The notes under the pieces: generated by a model
Seen by the model: the letters and a program-made list of their open reading frames with translations, nothing else
Databases searched by the model: none
What the model was told of the DNA's origin: nothing
Part shown: positions 1 through 5,942 of the stretch, piece after piece
Layout of the letters: the number at the start of each line of letters is the position of its first letter
Position numbering within the stretch: position 1 is the first letter of the stretch
Made by a program: the position numbers and the translations under genes
DNA from: an uncultured Faecalibacterium sp.
GTDB lineage: Bacteria > Bacillota > Clostridia > Oscillospirales > Ruminococcaceae
Length of the DNA: 12,813 bases
Assembly: GCA_902463905.1 (NCBI GenBank)
Contig: CABQHF010000036.1
Span: 1-12,813 of the forward strand
Reading direction: 5' to 3'

Positions 1-1
1 T

Positions 2-724
2 ATGGCAGTCGTTTCTATGAAGCAGCTTCTCGAGGCAGGTGTGCACTTCGGTCACCAGACCCGCCGCTGGAACCCCAAGATGAAGAAGTACATCTTCACC
101 GAGCGCAACGGCATCTACATCATCGATCTGCAGAAGACCGTGAAGAAGCTGGACGAGGCTTACAACTACGTGAAGGAAGTTGCAGCTGAGGGCGGCGACA
201 TCCTGTTCGTCGGCACCAAGAAGCAGGCTCAGGAGTCCATCCGTGACGAGGCTCTGCGCTGCGGCATGCACTACGTCAACGCTCGTTGGCTGGGCGGCAT
301 GATGACCAACTTCCGCACCATCCGTAAGCGTATCGACCGTATGGATCAGCTGGCTAAGATGAAGGAGAACGGCACCTTCGAGCTGCTGCCCAAGAAGGAA
401 GTGGCTAAGCTGGAGCTGGAGATGGAGAAGCTGGACAAGTACCTGGGCGGCGTCAAGAACATGAAGACCCTGCCGAAGGCTATGTTCATCGTCGATCCTC
501 ACAAGGAGCGCATCGCTGTTGCTGAGGCCCGCAAGCTGAACATCCCCATCGTGGCTATCGTTGATACCAACTGCAACCCCGACGAGATCGACTACGTGAT
601 CCCCGGCAACGACGACGCAATCCGCGCTGTCAAGCTGATCGCTGGCGCTATGGCTGACGCTGTGCTGGAAGGCAAGCAGGGCAACCAGGAGGCCGCTCCC
701 GCTGAGGATGCAGCAAACGCCTGA
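2..724 (+). CDS. rpsB: 30S ribosomal protein S2
   Basis: This encodes ribosomal protein S2, a late-assembling protein of the small subunit that binds between its head and body and is needed for S1 binding and translation initiation. The 240-residue product is the normal bacterial length. It opens with the classic S2 start (MKQLLEAGVHFGHQTRRWNPKM), followed by ERNGIYIIDLQKT, FVGTKKQAQE, RWLGGMMTNF, the internal coiled-coil segment near residues 115-150, FIVDPHKERIAVAEA and the IPIVAIVDTNCNPDEIDYVIPGNDDAIRA signature. The C-terminal tail is Ala/Glu-rich, as is common. The ATG is at base 2, so its ribosome binding site and promoter lie outside the window. Codon use is strongly biased (CTG, AAG, GGC), as expected for a highly expressed gene. 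tsf follows 49 bases downstream, the usual bacterial order. Confidence 0.98.
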   Translation: MAVVSMKQLLEAGVHFGHQTRRWNPKMKKYIFTERNGIYIIDLQKTVKKLDEAYNYVKEVAAEGGDILFVGTKKQAQESIRDEALRCGMHYVNARWLGGMMTNFRTIRKRIDRMDQLAKMKENGTFELLPKKEVAKLELEMEKLDKYLGGVKNMKTLPKAMFIVDPHKERIAVAEARKLNIPIVAIVDTNCNPDEIDYVIPGNDDAIRAVKLIAGAMADAVLEGKQGNQEAAPAEDAANA

Positions 725-773
725 TTTCCCATCTCACAACCAAACAAACAACGTGTAAGGGAGAATAACAAAA

Positions 774-1697
774 ATGGCTATTTCTGCAAAGGACGTTATG
801 GAACTGCGCAAGCAGACCGACTGCGGCATGATGGAGTGCAAGAAGGCTCTGACCGAGGCTGACGGCAACTTCGAGAAGGCAATCGAGATCCTGCGCGAGC
901 GTGGTCTGGCTACCGCTGCCAAGAAGGCTGGCCGTATTGCTGCTGAGGGCATGGTCTACGCTGATTACTGCCCCGAGTGCAAGGTCGGTGTTGTCATCGA
1001 GGTCAACGCTGAGACTGACTTCGTTGCCAAGAACGACAAGTTCGTTGACTTCGTCAAGGAGGCCACCAAGGTCATCATGAAGCAGAACCCCGCTGATGTC
1101 GAGGCTCTGATGGCTTGCAAGACCGAGGCTGGCGAGACCGTTGACGAGGCTCTGAAGAACCTGATCCTGGTCATCAAGGAGAACATCAAGGTTCGCCGTT
1201 TCGTCCGTTACGAGGGCGTCTGCTCTGCATACGTCCACGGCGGCGGCACCCACGGCATCCTGGTCAACTTCGAGACCACCAACGGCATCGAGGCCAAGGA
1301 CGAGTTCGTTGCTTACGGCAAGGACATCGCAATGCAGGTCGCAGCTGCCAACCCCGGCTATGTTGACGAGGCATCTGTCCCCGCCGAGGTCGTGGCCAAG
1401 GAGAAGGAAATCATGCTGGTCCAGATGGCTGGCGATCCCAAGACCGCCAACAAGCCTGAGGCTGTGAAGCAGAAGATGATCGAGGGCAAGATCAAGAAGT
1501 TCTTCAAGGAGAACTGCCTGGTCGATCAGGAGTTCGTCAAGGACGGCGACCTGACCGTTGCTCAGTACACCGCTAAGGTCGCTAAGGATCTGGGCGGCGA
1601 CATCAAGATCGTCAAGTTCACCCGCTTCCAGAAGGGCGAGGGCCTGGAGAAGCGTGCTGACGACTTCGCTGCTGAAGTTGCAAGCATGGTGAAGTAA
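774..1697 (+). CDS. tsf: Elongation factor Ts
   Basis: EF-Ts is the nucleotide exchange factor that recycles EF-Tu-GDP to EF-Tu-GTP in the cytoplasm. The 307-residue protein begins with a UBA-like N-terminal domain (SAKDVMELRKQTDCGMMECKKALTEADG, residues 4-31) and AAKKAGRIAAEG. It carries the EF-Tu-contacting motif TDFVAKND at residues 81-88, followed by the two core dimerisation subdomains with VRRFVRYEG and HGGGTHGILV. The length is typical of clostridial EF-Ts. The start is set by AAGGGAG about 12 bases before the ATG. The gene is co-transcribed with rpsB and ends at a strong terminator. One oddity is a CPEC pair (C66, C69) just before the VGVVIEVNAETDF strand, where I expect no CxxC. Codon use is as strongly biased as in rpsB. 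Confidence 0.97.
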   Translation: MAISAKDVMELRKQTDCGMMECKKALTEADGNFEKAIEILRERGLATAAKKAGRIAAEGMVYADYCPECKVGVVIEVNAETDFVAKNDKFVDFVKEATKVIMKQNPADVEALMACKTEAGETVDEALKNLILVIKENIKVRRFVRYEGVCSAYVHGGGTHGILVNFETTNGIEAKDEFVAYGKDIAMQVAAANPGYVDEASVPAEVVAKEKEIMLVQMAGDPKTANKPEAVKQKMIEGKIKKFFKENCLVDQEFVKDGDLTVAQYTAKVAKDLGGDIKIVKFTRFQKGEGLEKRADDFAAEVASMVK

Positions 1698-1721
1698 TTT
1701 TAGCTTCCGACGCTGAAAACG

Positions 1722-1763
1722 GGAGCCGCAGTACCTGTTATGGGTGCTGCGGCTCCTTTTTTT
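1722..1763 (+). terminator. Intrinsic terminator after rpsB-tsf
   Basis: A perfect 10-bp stem (GGAGCCGCAG at 1722-1731 with CTGCGGCTCC at 1747-1756) encloses a 15-base loop and runs straight into seven T residues. It sits 24 bases after the tsf stop codon and should end the rpsB-tsf transcript. Confidence 0.93.
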
Positions 1764-1765
1764 GT

Positions 1766-1794
1766 TTGTGTTTGCCGGGCAGTTGTGCTATCAT
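1766..1794 (+). promoter_or_regulatory. Likely promoter of the alpha/beta hydrolase gene
   Basis: TATCAT at 1789-1794 is preceded by TG at -15/-14 (TGC-TATCAT), an extended -10 element. TTGTGT at 1766-1771 lies 17 bases upstream as a weak -35. It follows directly on the tsf terminator, so the downstream hydrolase gene appears to be an independent unit with a leader of about 160 bases. Confidence 0.5.
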
Positions 1795-1880
1795 GGAAAA
1801 AATGAAAAGCCCATTTCATTCGGGTTTAGGTTGTGCCAGCCCTTCCGAAGGACAGTTTGAGAATTTTACCGCAGCAATTC

Positions 1881-1940
1881 TTGCCTCTCCCTTTGGGAGA
1901 GGTGGACATGAGCAGCGCGAATGGACGGAGAGGGCGAGGC
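1881..1940. repeat. REP-like palindromic intergenic repeat
   Basis: The segment has the form CCTCTCCC-TTT-GGGAGAGG, a spacer of about 25 bases, then GGACGGAGAGGGC. The first half is an 8-bp hairpin with a 3-base loop. The final GGAGAGG can compete for the same CCTCTCC arm, so two folds are possible. The layout resembles the short 'CTCTCCC...GGGAGAGGTGGC...GACGGAGAGGG' repeats that I recall as numerous in Faecalibacterium and relatives. The family assignment is from memory and only one copy lies in this window. The sequence before it (from about 1840, CCCTTCCGAAGG) may belong to the same unit. It sits in the leader of the hydrolase gene, ending 9 bases before its Shine-Dalgarno. Confidence 0.6.
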
Positions 1941-1961
1941 CGCAAATCAAGGAGAAATACC

Positions 1962-2654
1962 ATGAAAAAGCAAACGATGAAGATAGCAGGCATCCCCGCT
2001 GTGCTGTACGGCGAGCGCAGCCGCAGAGTCTATTTATATGTCCACGGCAAAAACGGCTGCAAGGAAGAGGCAGAGCGCTTTGCAAACACCGCTTGCGCAG
2101 CAGGCTGGCAGGTGCTGGCCATCGACCTGCCCGAACACGGAGCGCGCAAGGACCGCCCGGAACAGCTGTTGCCGTGGGCGGTGGTGCCGGAAATTCAGGC
2201 AGTCTATGCCCGGATGCAGCCGGTCTGGCCGCATATCCGGCTCTATGGGGTCAGCATCGGGGCATGGCTGGCTATGCAGGCATTGCGGGCAGAAAAGCTG
2301 GAAAAGGCCCTGCTCGTGTCCCCGGTGGTGGATATGGAAACCCTCATCCTGAGCATGATGCAGGGCGCCCATGTCACCGAAGAACAGCTGAAGGCAGCAG
2401 GGGAGATCCCCACGGAGATGGGAGAAACGCTTTCGTGGCCGTATCTGTGCTGGGTGCGGGAGCATCCCCTGCAGTGGCATACACCCACCCAGGTGCTGTA
2501 CGGCGACAAGGATGCGCTGACCTCCCGTGCGGTGATGGAGCGGTTCCGCCGGCAGAGCGGGGCACATCTGACCATCCTGCAGGGCGGGGAACACTGGTTC
2601 CACACTCCGGTGCAGATGGCTGCTGTGCAAACGTGGGAAGAAGCAAACCTTTGA
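1962..2654 (+). CDS. Alpha/beta hydrolase (serine hydrolase)
   Basis: This is a small single-domain alpha/beta hydrolase of 230 residues with no signal peptide, so it should be cytoplasmic. The full catalytic set is visible: an HG oxyanion motif after a beta-strand (VYLYVHGKNG, residues 23-32), a nucleophile elbow GVSIG with Ser98 (LYGVSIGAWLAMQAL), an acid residue in VLYGDKDALTS (Asp182 or Asp184), and a histidine in GGEHWFHTP (His211, or His214). The layout resembles the YqiA/dienelactone-hydrolase-like esterase group, but the substrate cannot be told. An in-frame opening extends upstream, but ATG 1962 has a perfect AAGGAG eight bases ahead and begins just before the conserved fold, so I choose it. 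The gene stands alone between a tsf terminator and a convergent cstA. Confidence 0.85.
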   Translation: MKKQTMKIAGIPAVLYGERSRRVYLYVHGKNGCKEEAERFANTACAAGWQVLAIDLPEHGARKDRPEQLLPWAVVPEIQAVYARMQPVWPHIRLYGVSIGAWLAMQALRAEKLEKALLVSPVVDMETLILSMMQGAHVTEEQLKAAGEIPTEMGETLSWPYLCWVREHPLQWHTPTQVLYGDKDALTSRAVMERFRRQSGAHLTILQGGEHWFHTPVQMAAVQTWEEANL

Positions 2655-2680
2655 TTTTTAAAACGACTGCAAACAAAAAT

Positions 2681-2715
2681 GCCGCTGACGGAAGAAAAGC
2701 CGTCAGCGGCATTTT
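2681..2715. terminator. Bidirectional intrinsic terminator between hydrolase and cstA
   Basis: A perfect 10-bp stem (GCCGCTGACG at 2681-2690 with CGTCAGCGGC at 2701-2710) and a 10-base loop are flanked by AAAAAT on the left and ATTTT on the right. Both strands therefore read as hairpin plus U-tract. It serves the hydrolase gene on the plus strand and cstA on the minus strand. Confidence 0.88.
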
Positions 2716-2750
2716 GCCTATTCCGTTAAGCGATGCGCCGATCTGAGAAA

Positions 2751-4478
2751 TCAGACCTTTGCTTCGCTGTTCTGTTCAGCCTTCTGGTAAGCCTTGAAGG
2801 AGTGGACCACGATGTTCAGGCCCAGAACGATCAGCAGGACAGCCAGGATCAGCTGCAGGCCGTTTGCGATGAACACAGCGCCCCAGGTGGTCTCGCCAGC
2901 GGGGATGGTCACAGAAGCGGCGGTGCTGATGGCCTTGACCATAGCGATCAGGCGCTGCACCAGAGCGGTGAAGGTGACGCACAGCATGATGATCAGCGGG
3001 GGGAAGATCATCTTGTTGTTGCGGCCGGTGACCTTCAGGAACACGCACAGGGTAGCCAGCACCAGAGCACTCAGCAGCTGGTTGGCAGAACCGAACAGCG
3101 GCCAGATGTTGGCGTAGCCGATCTTGGTCAGGATGAAGCCGAACACCAGAGTGATGATGGTGGAGAAGTACACGTTGCACAGCAGCTTGCGCCAGCCCTC
3201 AGCGTGCTCCATGTCATCCACACTGAACAGCTCCTGGAAGCTCATACGGCCGATACGGGCCACAGCGTCCAGGCTGGTCAGGGCCAGAGCGGAAACGCAC
3301 ATGGTCATGAACACGGAAGCAAAGTGCTGGTCCAGGCCAAAGCCCACAAAGAAGCTGGCCACGCCACGGCTGAAGATCTGGAAGGGGGTGCCGTCGGCAG
3401 GGGTGCCGTCGGCGGCAGCGGCTGCGCCTGCCACGCACAGGGCGATAACAGCCAGCAGGCTCTCCAGGATCATGGCACCGTAACCGACCTTCAGCATATC
3501 CTTTTCATTGGAAACAGTCTTGGAGGAAGTGCCGGAAGAAACCAGGCTGTGAAAGCCGGAAACGGCACCGCAGGCCACGGTAACGAACAGGATGGGGAAC
3601 ATGGTGCCCAGCTTCTCATTGGTGAAACCGGTGAAAACGGGCAGGTTCATGGTGGGGTGTGCGACCAGCAGGCCGACCACAGCACCTGCGATCATGGCCA
3701 CGAACATGAAGGTGGTCATGTGGTCACGGGGCTGCTTCAGCAGCCACATGGGCAGCACGGCAGCGAAGAAGATGTAAACGAAGGTGATGTAGCTCCATGC
3801 AGCCTTGCCCAGAATGACAGGAGCGTTTGCGCCAACCACGAAGGACAGCACGATGAACACGATGCTGATGACGTTTTCTTTCCAGCCGGTGAAGTGGAAC
3901 TTGTTCTGCAGCAGGCCAAAGACCACTGCGAACACCATGAACATGATGGAGACCATGCCGGCAGCGCCGTTGGTCTGAGCAGCTTCCACCAGAGCACCGT
4001 CGGTGCCGTAGGCGTTGAAGGTGCCTGCGACCATGTCTGCGAAGGCAGCGATGACGATGCCGCAGAACAGCCAGCAGAACAGCAGGAACAGCTTGCGGCC
4101 GGTCTTGCCGATGTACTTCTCGATCAGCATGCCCATGGACTTGCCATCATTTTTGACGGAAGCGTACAGAGCGCCGAAGTCGGTGACAGCACCAAAGAAG
4201 ATGCCGCCGATCAGGACCCACAGCAGGACGGGCAGCCAGCCGAAAGCGGCAGCCTGGATGGCACCGGTGACAGGGCCTGCACCGGCAATGGAGCTGAACT
4301 GGTGGGCAAACACCGTCCAACCGTCGGTGGGAACATAGTCCCGGCCATCCTCATGGACAACAGCCGGGGTCTTGGCGGTGGGGTCGATGCCCCACTTGTT
4401 TGCCAGCCAGCGGCCGTAGAGTGCGTAAGCACCGAACAGACACACGGCGGCGATCAATACGATGACCAGCGTATTCAT
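2751..4478 (-). CDS. cstA: CstA-family carbon starvation / peptide-pyruvate transporter
   Basis: This is a polytopic membrane protein of 575 residues in the CstA family. Family members have been linked to peptide use during carbon starvation and to pyruvate uptake; the substrate here is unproven. Family hallmarks are visible: FAHQFSSIAGAGPVTGA (residues 57-73), GAVTDFGALYASVKNDGKS (96-114), ACGAVSGFHSLVSSGTSSK (302-320), TSLDAVARIGR (401-411) and LFGSANQLLSALVL (461-474). Many hydrophobic segments run from residue 3 to 558, ending in a charged cytoplasmic tail. An upstream GTG is in frame, but ATG 4478 is better placed: a GGAAAGAGG Shine-Dalgarno ends seven bases before it and the first membrane helix starts at once. 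Expression is governed by a T-box leader. Codon use is highly biased, suggesting strong expression. A 15-bp tandem duplication encodes ADGTPADGTP at residues 356-365. Confidence 0.93.
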   Translation of the reverse strand: MNTLVIVLIAAVCLFGAYALYGRWLANKWGIDPTAKTPAVVHEDGRDYVPTDGWTVFAHQFSSIAGAGPVTGAIQAAAFGWLPVLLWVLIGGIFFGAVTDFGALYASVKNDGKSMGMLIEKYIGKTGRKLFLLFCWLFCGIVIAAFADMVAGTFNAYGTDGALVEAAQTNGAAGMVSIMFMVFAVVFGLLQNKFHFTGWKENVISIVFIVLSFVVGANAPVILGKAAWSYITFVYIFFAAVLPMWLLKQPRDHMTTFMFVAMIAGAVVGLLVAHPTMNLPVFTGFTNEKLGTMFPILFVTVACGAVSGFHSLVSSGTSSKTVSNEKDMLKVGYGAMILESLLAVIALCVAGAAAAADGTPADGTPFQIFSRGVASFFVGFGLDQHFASVFMTMCVSALALTSLDAVARIGRMSFQELFSVDDMEHAEGWRKLLCNVYFSTIITLVFGFILTKIGYANIWPLFGSANQLLSALVLATLCVFLKVTGRNNKMIFPPLIIMLCVTFTALVQRLIAMVKAISTAASVTIPAGETTWGAVFIANGLQLILAVLLIVLGLNIVVHSFKAYQKAEQNSEAKV

Positions 4479-4564
4479 TGTTTTTACCTCTTTCCTTTTT
4501 TTCACGCGGCAAACCGGCCAGGTGCACAGCGCCGTCCGGCAGACGAAGCAGGGCCGCAGGGTGT

Positions 4565-4628
4565 AAAAAAGCCCTCGTCCATCCGGAAGATCTTCCTTGG
4601 GAGGAAAATCTTTCCCGAAGACGAAGGC
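4565..4628 (-). terminator. T-box-controlled intrinsic terminator upstream of cstA
   Basis: Read on the minus strand, a long imperfect hairpin (GCCTTCGTCTTCGGGAAAG ... CTTCCGGATGGACGAGGGC) is followed by six U residues at 4570-4565. It lies 35 bases downstream of the T-box antiterminator sequence and 87 bases before the cstA ATG. This is the default-off terminator expected in a T-box leader. Uncharged tRNA binding would favour the competing antiterminator. Confidence 0.9.
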
Positions 4629-4910
4629 TCACACATCCACTGCACAATGTGGATGATTTGCTCCGCGGTACCACTTCGCTTGCTGTCTGTGGACAGCCAC
4701 TCCCACGCATGGCGCATCTGCCATGCTGCCCGGTAACGGGGGCTGGACGGCGTTGCATTACTCAGGACGGTCAAGGTCCCGTTCACACACGCTGCTTGCA
4801 GGGGAGGGTCATTTGCTCCTGACTACCGCCGTTGCATCAAAAAGGGCGGCTCGCTGAAAGAGGGTGCTGCAAATGATCATGTCCTGTTCGTCGCATTTGC
4901 CGAATGATTG
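4565..4910 (-). promoter_or_regulatory. T-box riboswitch leader of cstA (probable leucine specifier)
   Basis: A complete transcription-attenuation T-box is visible on the minus strand. Stem I has a lower helix AUGC/GCGU, a GACGAA/CAAGCA kink-turn-like loop, a CAGG/CCUG helix (4886-4883 with 4802-4799), a specifier loop, an 8-bp helix UCAUUUGC/GCAAAUGA (4876-4869 with 4816-4809), and an AGCGAG-CCGCC ... GAUGCAA-CGGCGG distal arm. Next come GAGTAATGCAACGCCG and CCGTTA, which recall the Stem II/IIA region, and the antiterminator core AAGTGGTACCGCGG ending at 4663. Aligned to well-known leaders (GAAC-specifier-base-helix), the specifier reads CUC at 4806-4804, leucine. A register shift would give a proline codon. 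The UGGU bulge predicts tRNA discriminator A73, which fits Leu or Pro and argues against Ser or Gly. Uncharged tRNA should switch cstA on. Confidence 0.92.
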
Positions 4911-4915
4911 CTCCT

Positions 4916-4944
4916 ACTTTAGGGCAGAATTCATAATTTGTCAA
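4916..4944 (-). promoter_or_regulatory. Promoter of the cstA T-box transcript
   Basis: On the minus strand, TTGACA (4944-4939) is a perfect -35 box, followed by a 17-base spacer and TAAAGT (4921-4916) as the -10. Transcription would begin near 4909, just ahead of T-box Stem I, giving a leader of about 430 bases. Confidence 0.85.
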
Positions 4945-5017
4945 TATAGTTCCGGGAAGTTCGGAGGATGCGCCAATTCGGCAAAGAAGTTCCAAGAAAA
5001 TTTTAGGTGATTTTTAT

Positions 5018-5029
5018 TCACATGTGAAA
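5018..5029. promoter_or_regulatory. Perfect palindrome TTCACATGTGAA in the divergent region
   Basis: TTCACATGTGAA is a perfect 12-bp palindrome in AT-rich DNA. It lies about 75 bases upstream of the cstA -35 and about 50 bases upstream of the yerC -35. It could be an operator for a dimeric regulator of either gene. No regulator can be named from the sequence. Confidence 0.4.
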
Positions 5030-5078
5030 AGAGCTAAATTGAACAGTGCATTTCCTGAAAAGAGTTCACGCAGAATAC

Positions 5079-5107
5079 TTGACTTTCACACTTTGAAGTG
5101 CTAAAGT
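5079..5107 (+). promoter_or_regulatory. Promoter of the yerC-like gene with overlapping inverted repeat
   Basis: TTGACT (5079-5084), a 17-base spacer and TAAAGT (5102-5107) form a good sigma-A promoter. A 26-bp inverted repeat at 5082-5107, ACTTTCACACTT / AAGTGCTAAAGT around a central TG, covers the spacer and the -10. Ten of the twelve arm positions match. An operator here would block RNA polymerase directly. The start point should be near 5113. Confidence 0.75.
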
Positions 5108-5155
5108 AATAACACGATGAACCGACCCGATGTGATCAGAAGAAGGAGAACTGTT

Positions 5156-5458
5156 ATGGCCGAGAAAAATCCCAGAAGAAACGAAACCATCGACGCGCTG
5201 TTCGACGCGATCCTCAGCCTGGAAACGCGGGAAGAATGCTACGATTTCTTCGAGGATCTGTGTACCGTCAAGGAGATCTCGGACATGGCGCAGCGTCTGG
5301 AGGCAGCAAAGCTACTGCTGGACGGCAGCACCTACGAGCAGATCGTAAAAACGGTGGAGATCAGCACTGCCACCATCAGCCGCATCAACCGCTGCATCCA
5401 GTACGGCACCGGCGGCTACCGGCAGACCATTGAAAAGGTGCGCGAAAAGCAGCAGTAA
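5156..5458 (+). CDS. YerC/YecD family TrpR-related DNA-binding protein
   Basis: This is a 100-residue all-helical protein of the TrpR/YerC-YecD family, whose members resemble the Trp repressor core. In Firmicutes the target and ligand of YerC are, to my knowledge, not firmly established. Residues 11-53 form the helical dimerisation part (TIDALFDAILSLETREECYDFFEDLCTVKEISDMAQRLEAAKLL). Residues 57-81 form the helix-turn-helix (GSTYEQIVKTVEISTATISRINRCI), with the ISTATISR turn typical of TrpR-like readers. I choose ATG 5156, which has GGAG seven bases upstream. The in-frame ATG at 5117 sits only a few bases from the predicted transcription start and has no ribosome binding site. The gene is divergent from the cstA leader, and an inverted repeat over its promoter suggests autoregulation (inference). 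Confidence 0.9.
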   Translation: MAEKNPRRNETIDALFDAILSLETREECYDFFEDLCTVKEISDMAQRLEAAKLLLDGSTYEQIVKTVEISTATISRINRCIQYGTGGYRQTIEKVREKQQ

Positions 5459-5524
5459 CGCCGCCACACGGCAGGGCATAGGATGGGGCGTGCAAACCCT
5501 CTTGACCGGAAAGGATGGTATTCT

Positions 5525-5848
5525 ATGCCTGCTGAAATCTGTACCCGCTCCCAGTGTCCGGAGATGCCCAAGGTCACGCTGGACCAGGCTGTGATCGACC
5601 TGGTGGAGAGCATCGCCCTGCAGGAAACGGCTCTCAGCCACATTCTGTGCGCCGAAAGCCAGAAGATGAAGGTGGCCATGGGCCTGGATGGGCTGGACTT
5701 GTGCAAGCTGCTGGAGGTCAACGACTCGGCAACCAACATGGTGCACGCCGTGGCCAACCTGGAGCTCGTGCTCAAGGATAAGCTGGAGTTCATCTCCAAC
5801 AACCTCTACTATCCGCCTTCCGGCAGCGGCTGTTCCGCTGACCAGTAA
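5525..5848 (+). CDS. Small helical hypothetical protein
   Basis: This is a 107-residue protein with no signal peptide or membrane segment. The body (residues 15-95) is predicted to be helical: VTLDQAVIDLVESIALQETALSHILCAESQKMKVAMG, then VNDSATNMVHAVANLELVLKDKLEFI. The 'VESIALQETALSHIL.AE..K' pattern recalls short clostridial and bacillar proteins, and C-terminal parts of some spore-surface collagen-like proteins, which carry 'SIALEEAALAHILNAEGEK'-like segments. I make that link from memory and hold it loosely. Four cysteines, three of them near the ends (C6, C11, C103), are the only other landmarks. AAAGGATGG upstream supports ATG 5525 over ATG 5483, which lacks a ribosome binding site. It follows the yerC-like gene by 66 bases, is probably co-transcribed with it, and ends at its own terminator. 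Confidence 0.75.
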   Translation: MPAEICTRSQCPEMPKVTLDQAVIDLVESIALQETALSHILCAESQKMKVAMGLDGLDLCKLLEVNDSATNMVHAVANLELVLKDKLEFISNNLYYPPSGSGCSADQ

Positions 5849-5856
5849 GGCCCTCT

Positions 5857-5888
5857 GCCTGCCCGGGTGCCGGGCGGGCATTTTTGTT
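5857..5888 (+). terminator. Intrinsic terminator after the yerC-like operon
   Basis: GCCTGCCCGG (5857-5866) pairs with CCGGGCGGGC (5870-5879) around a 3-base loop, with one G-U pair. It is followed by ATTTTTGTTT and starts nine bases after the stop codon of the 107-residue protein gene. Confidence 0.9.
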
Positions 5889-5942
5889 TACCGTCTCTTC
5901 ACGGAAAGTTTGCATAAAAACCGGAAAATGCATTTGTTGGAA

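Noticed and set aside
1766..2746. A 326-codon plus-strand frame overlapping the alpha/beta hydrolase
   Set aside because: It is out of frame with the hydrolase, runs through a repeat and a terminator, and its translation has no fold-like pattern. The other frame has the GxSxG elbow and a perfect Shine-Dalgarno.
2733..4736. A 667-codon open frame on the plus strand antisense to cstA
   Set aside because: The translation is rich in His, Gln, Asp and Gly with no recognisable domain. It mirrors the highly biased codons of cstA, which rarely give stops on the opposite strand. cstA has family motifs, a ribosome binding site and regulatory leader; this frame has none.
5117..5155. An upstream ATG that would add 13 residues (MNRPDVIRRRRTV) to the YerC-like protein
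   Set aside because: It lies about four bases from the predicted transcription start and has no ribosome binding site. ATG 5156 has GGAG at ideal spacing and matches the usual family length.
5502..5507. TTGACC upstream of the 107-residue protein gene as a -35 box
   Set aside because: At 17 bases downstream there is only ATGCCT, the start codon region itself, with no -10 element. Co-transcription with the yerC-like gene is simpler.
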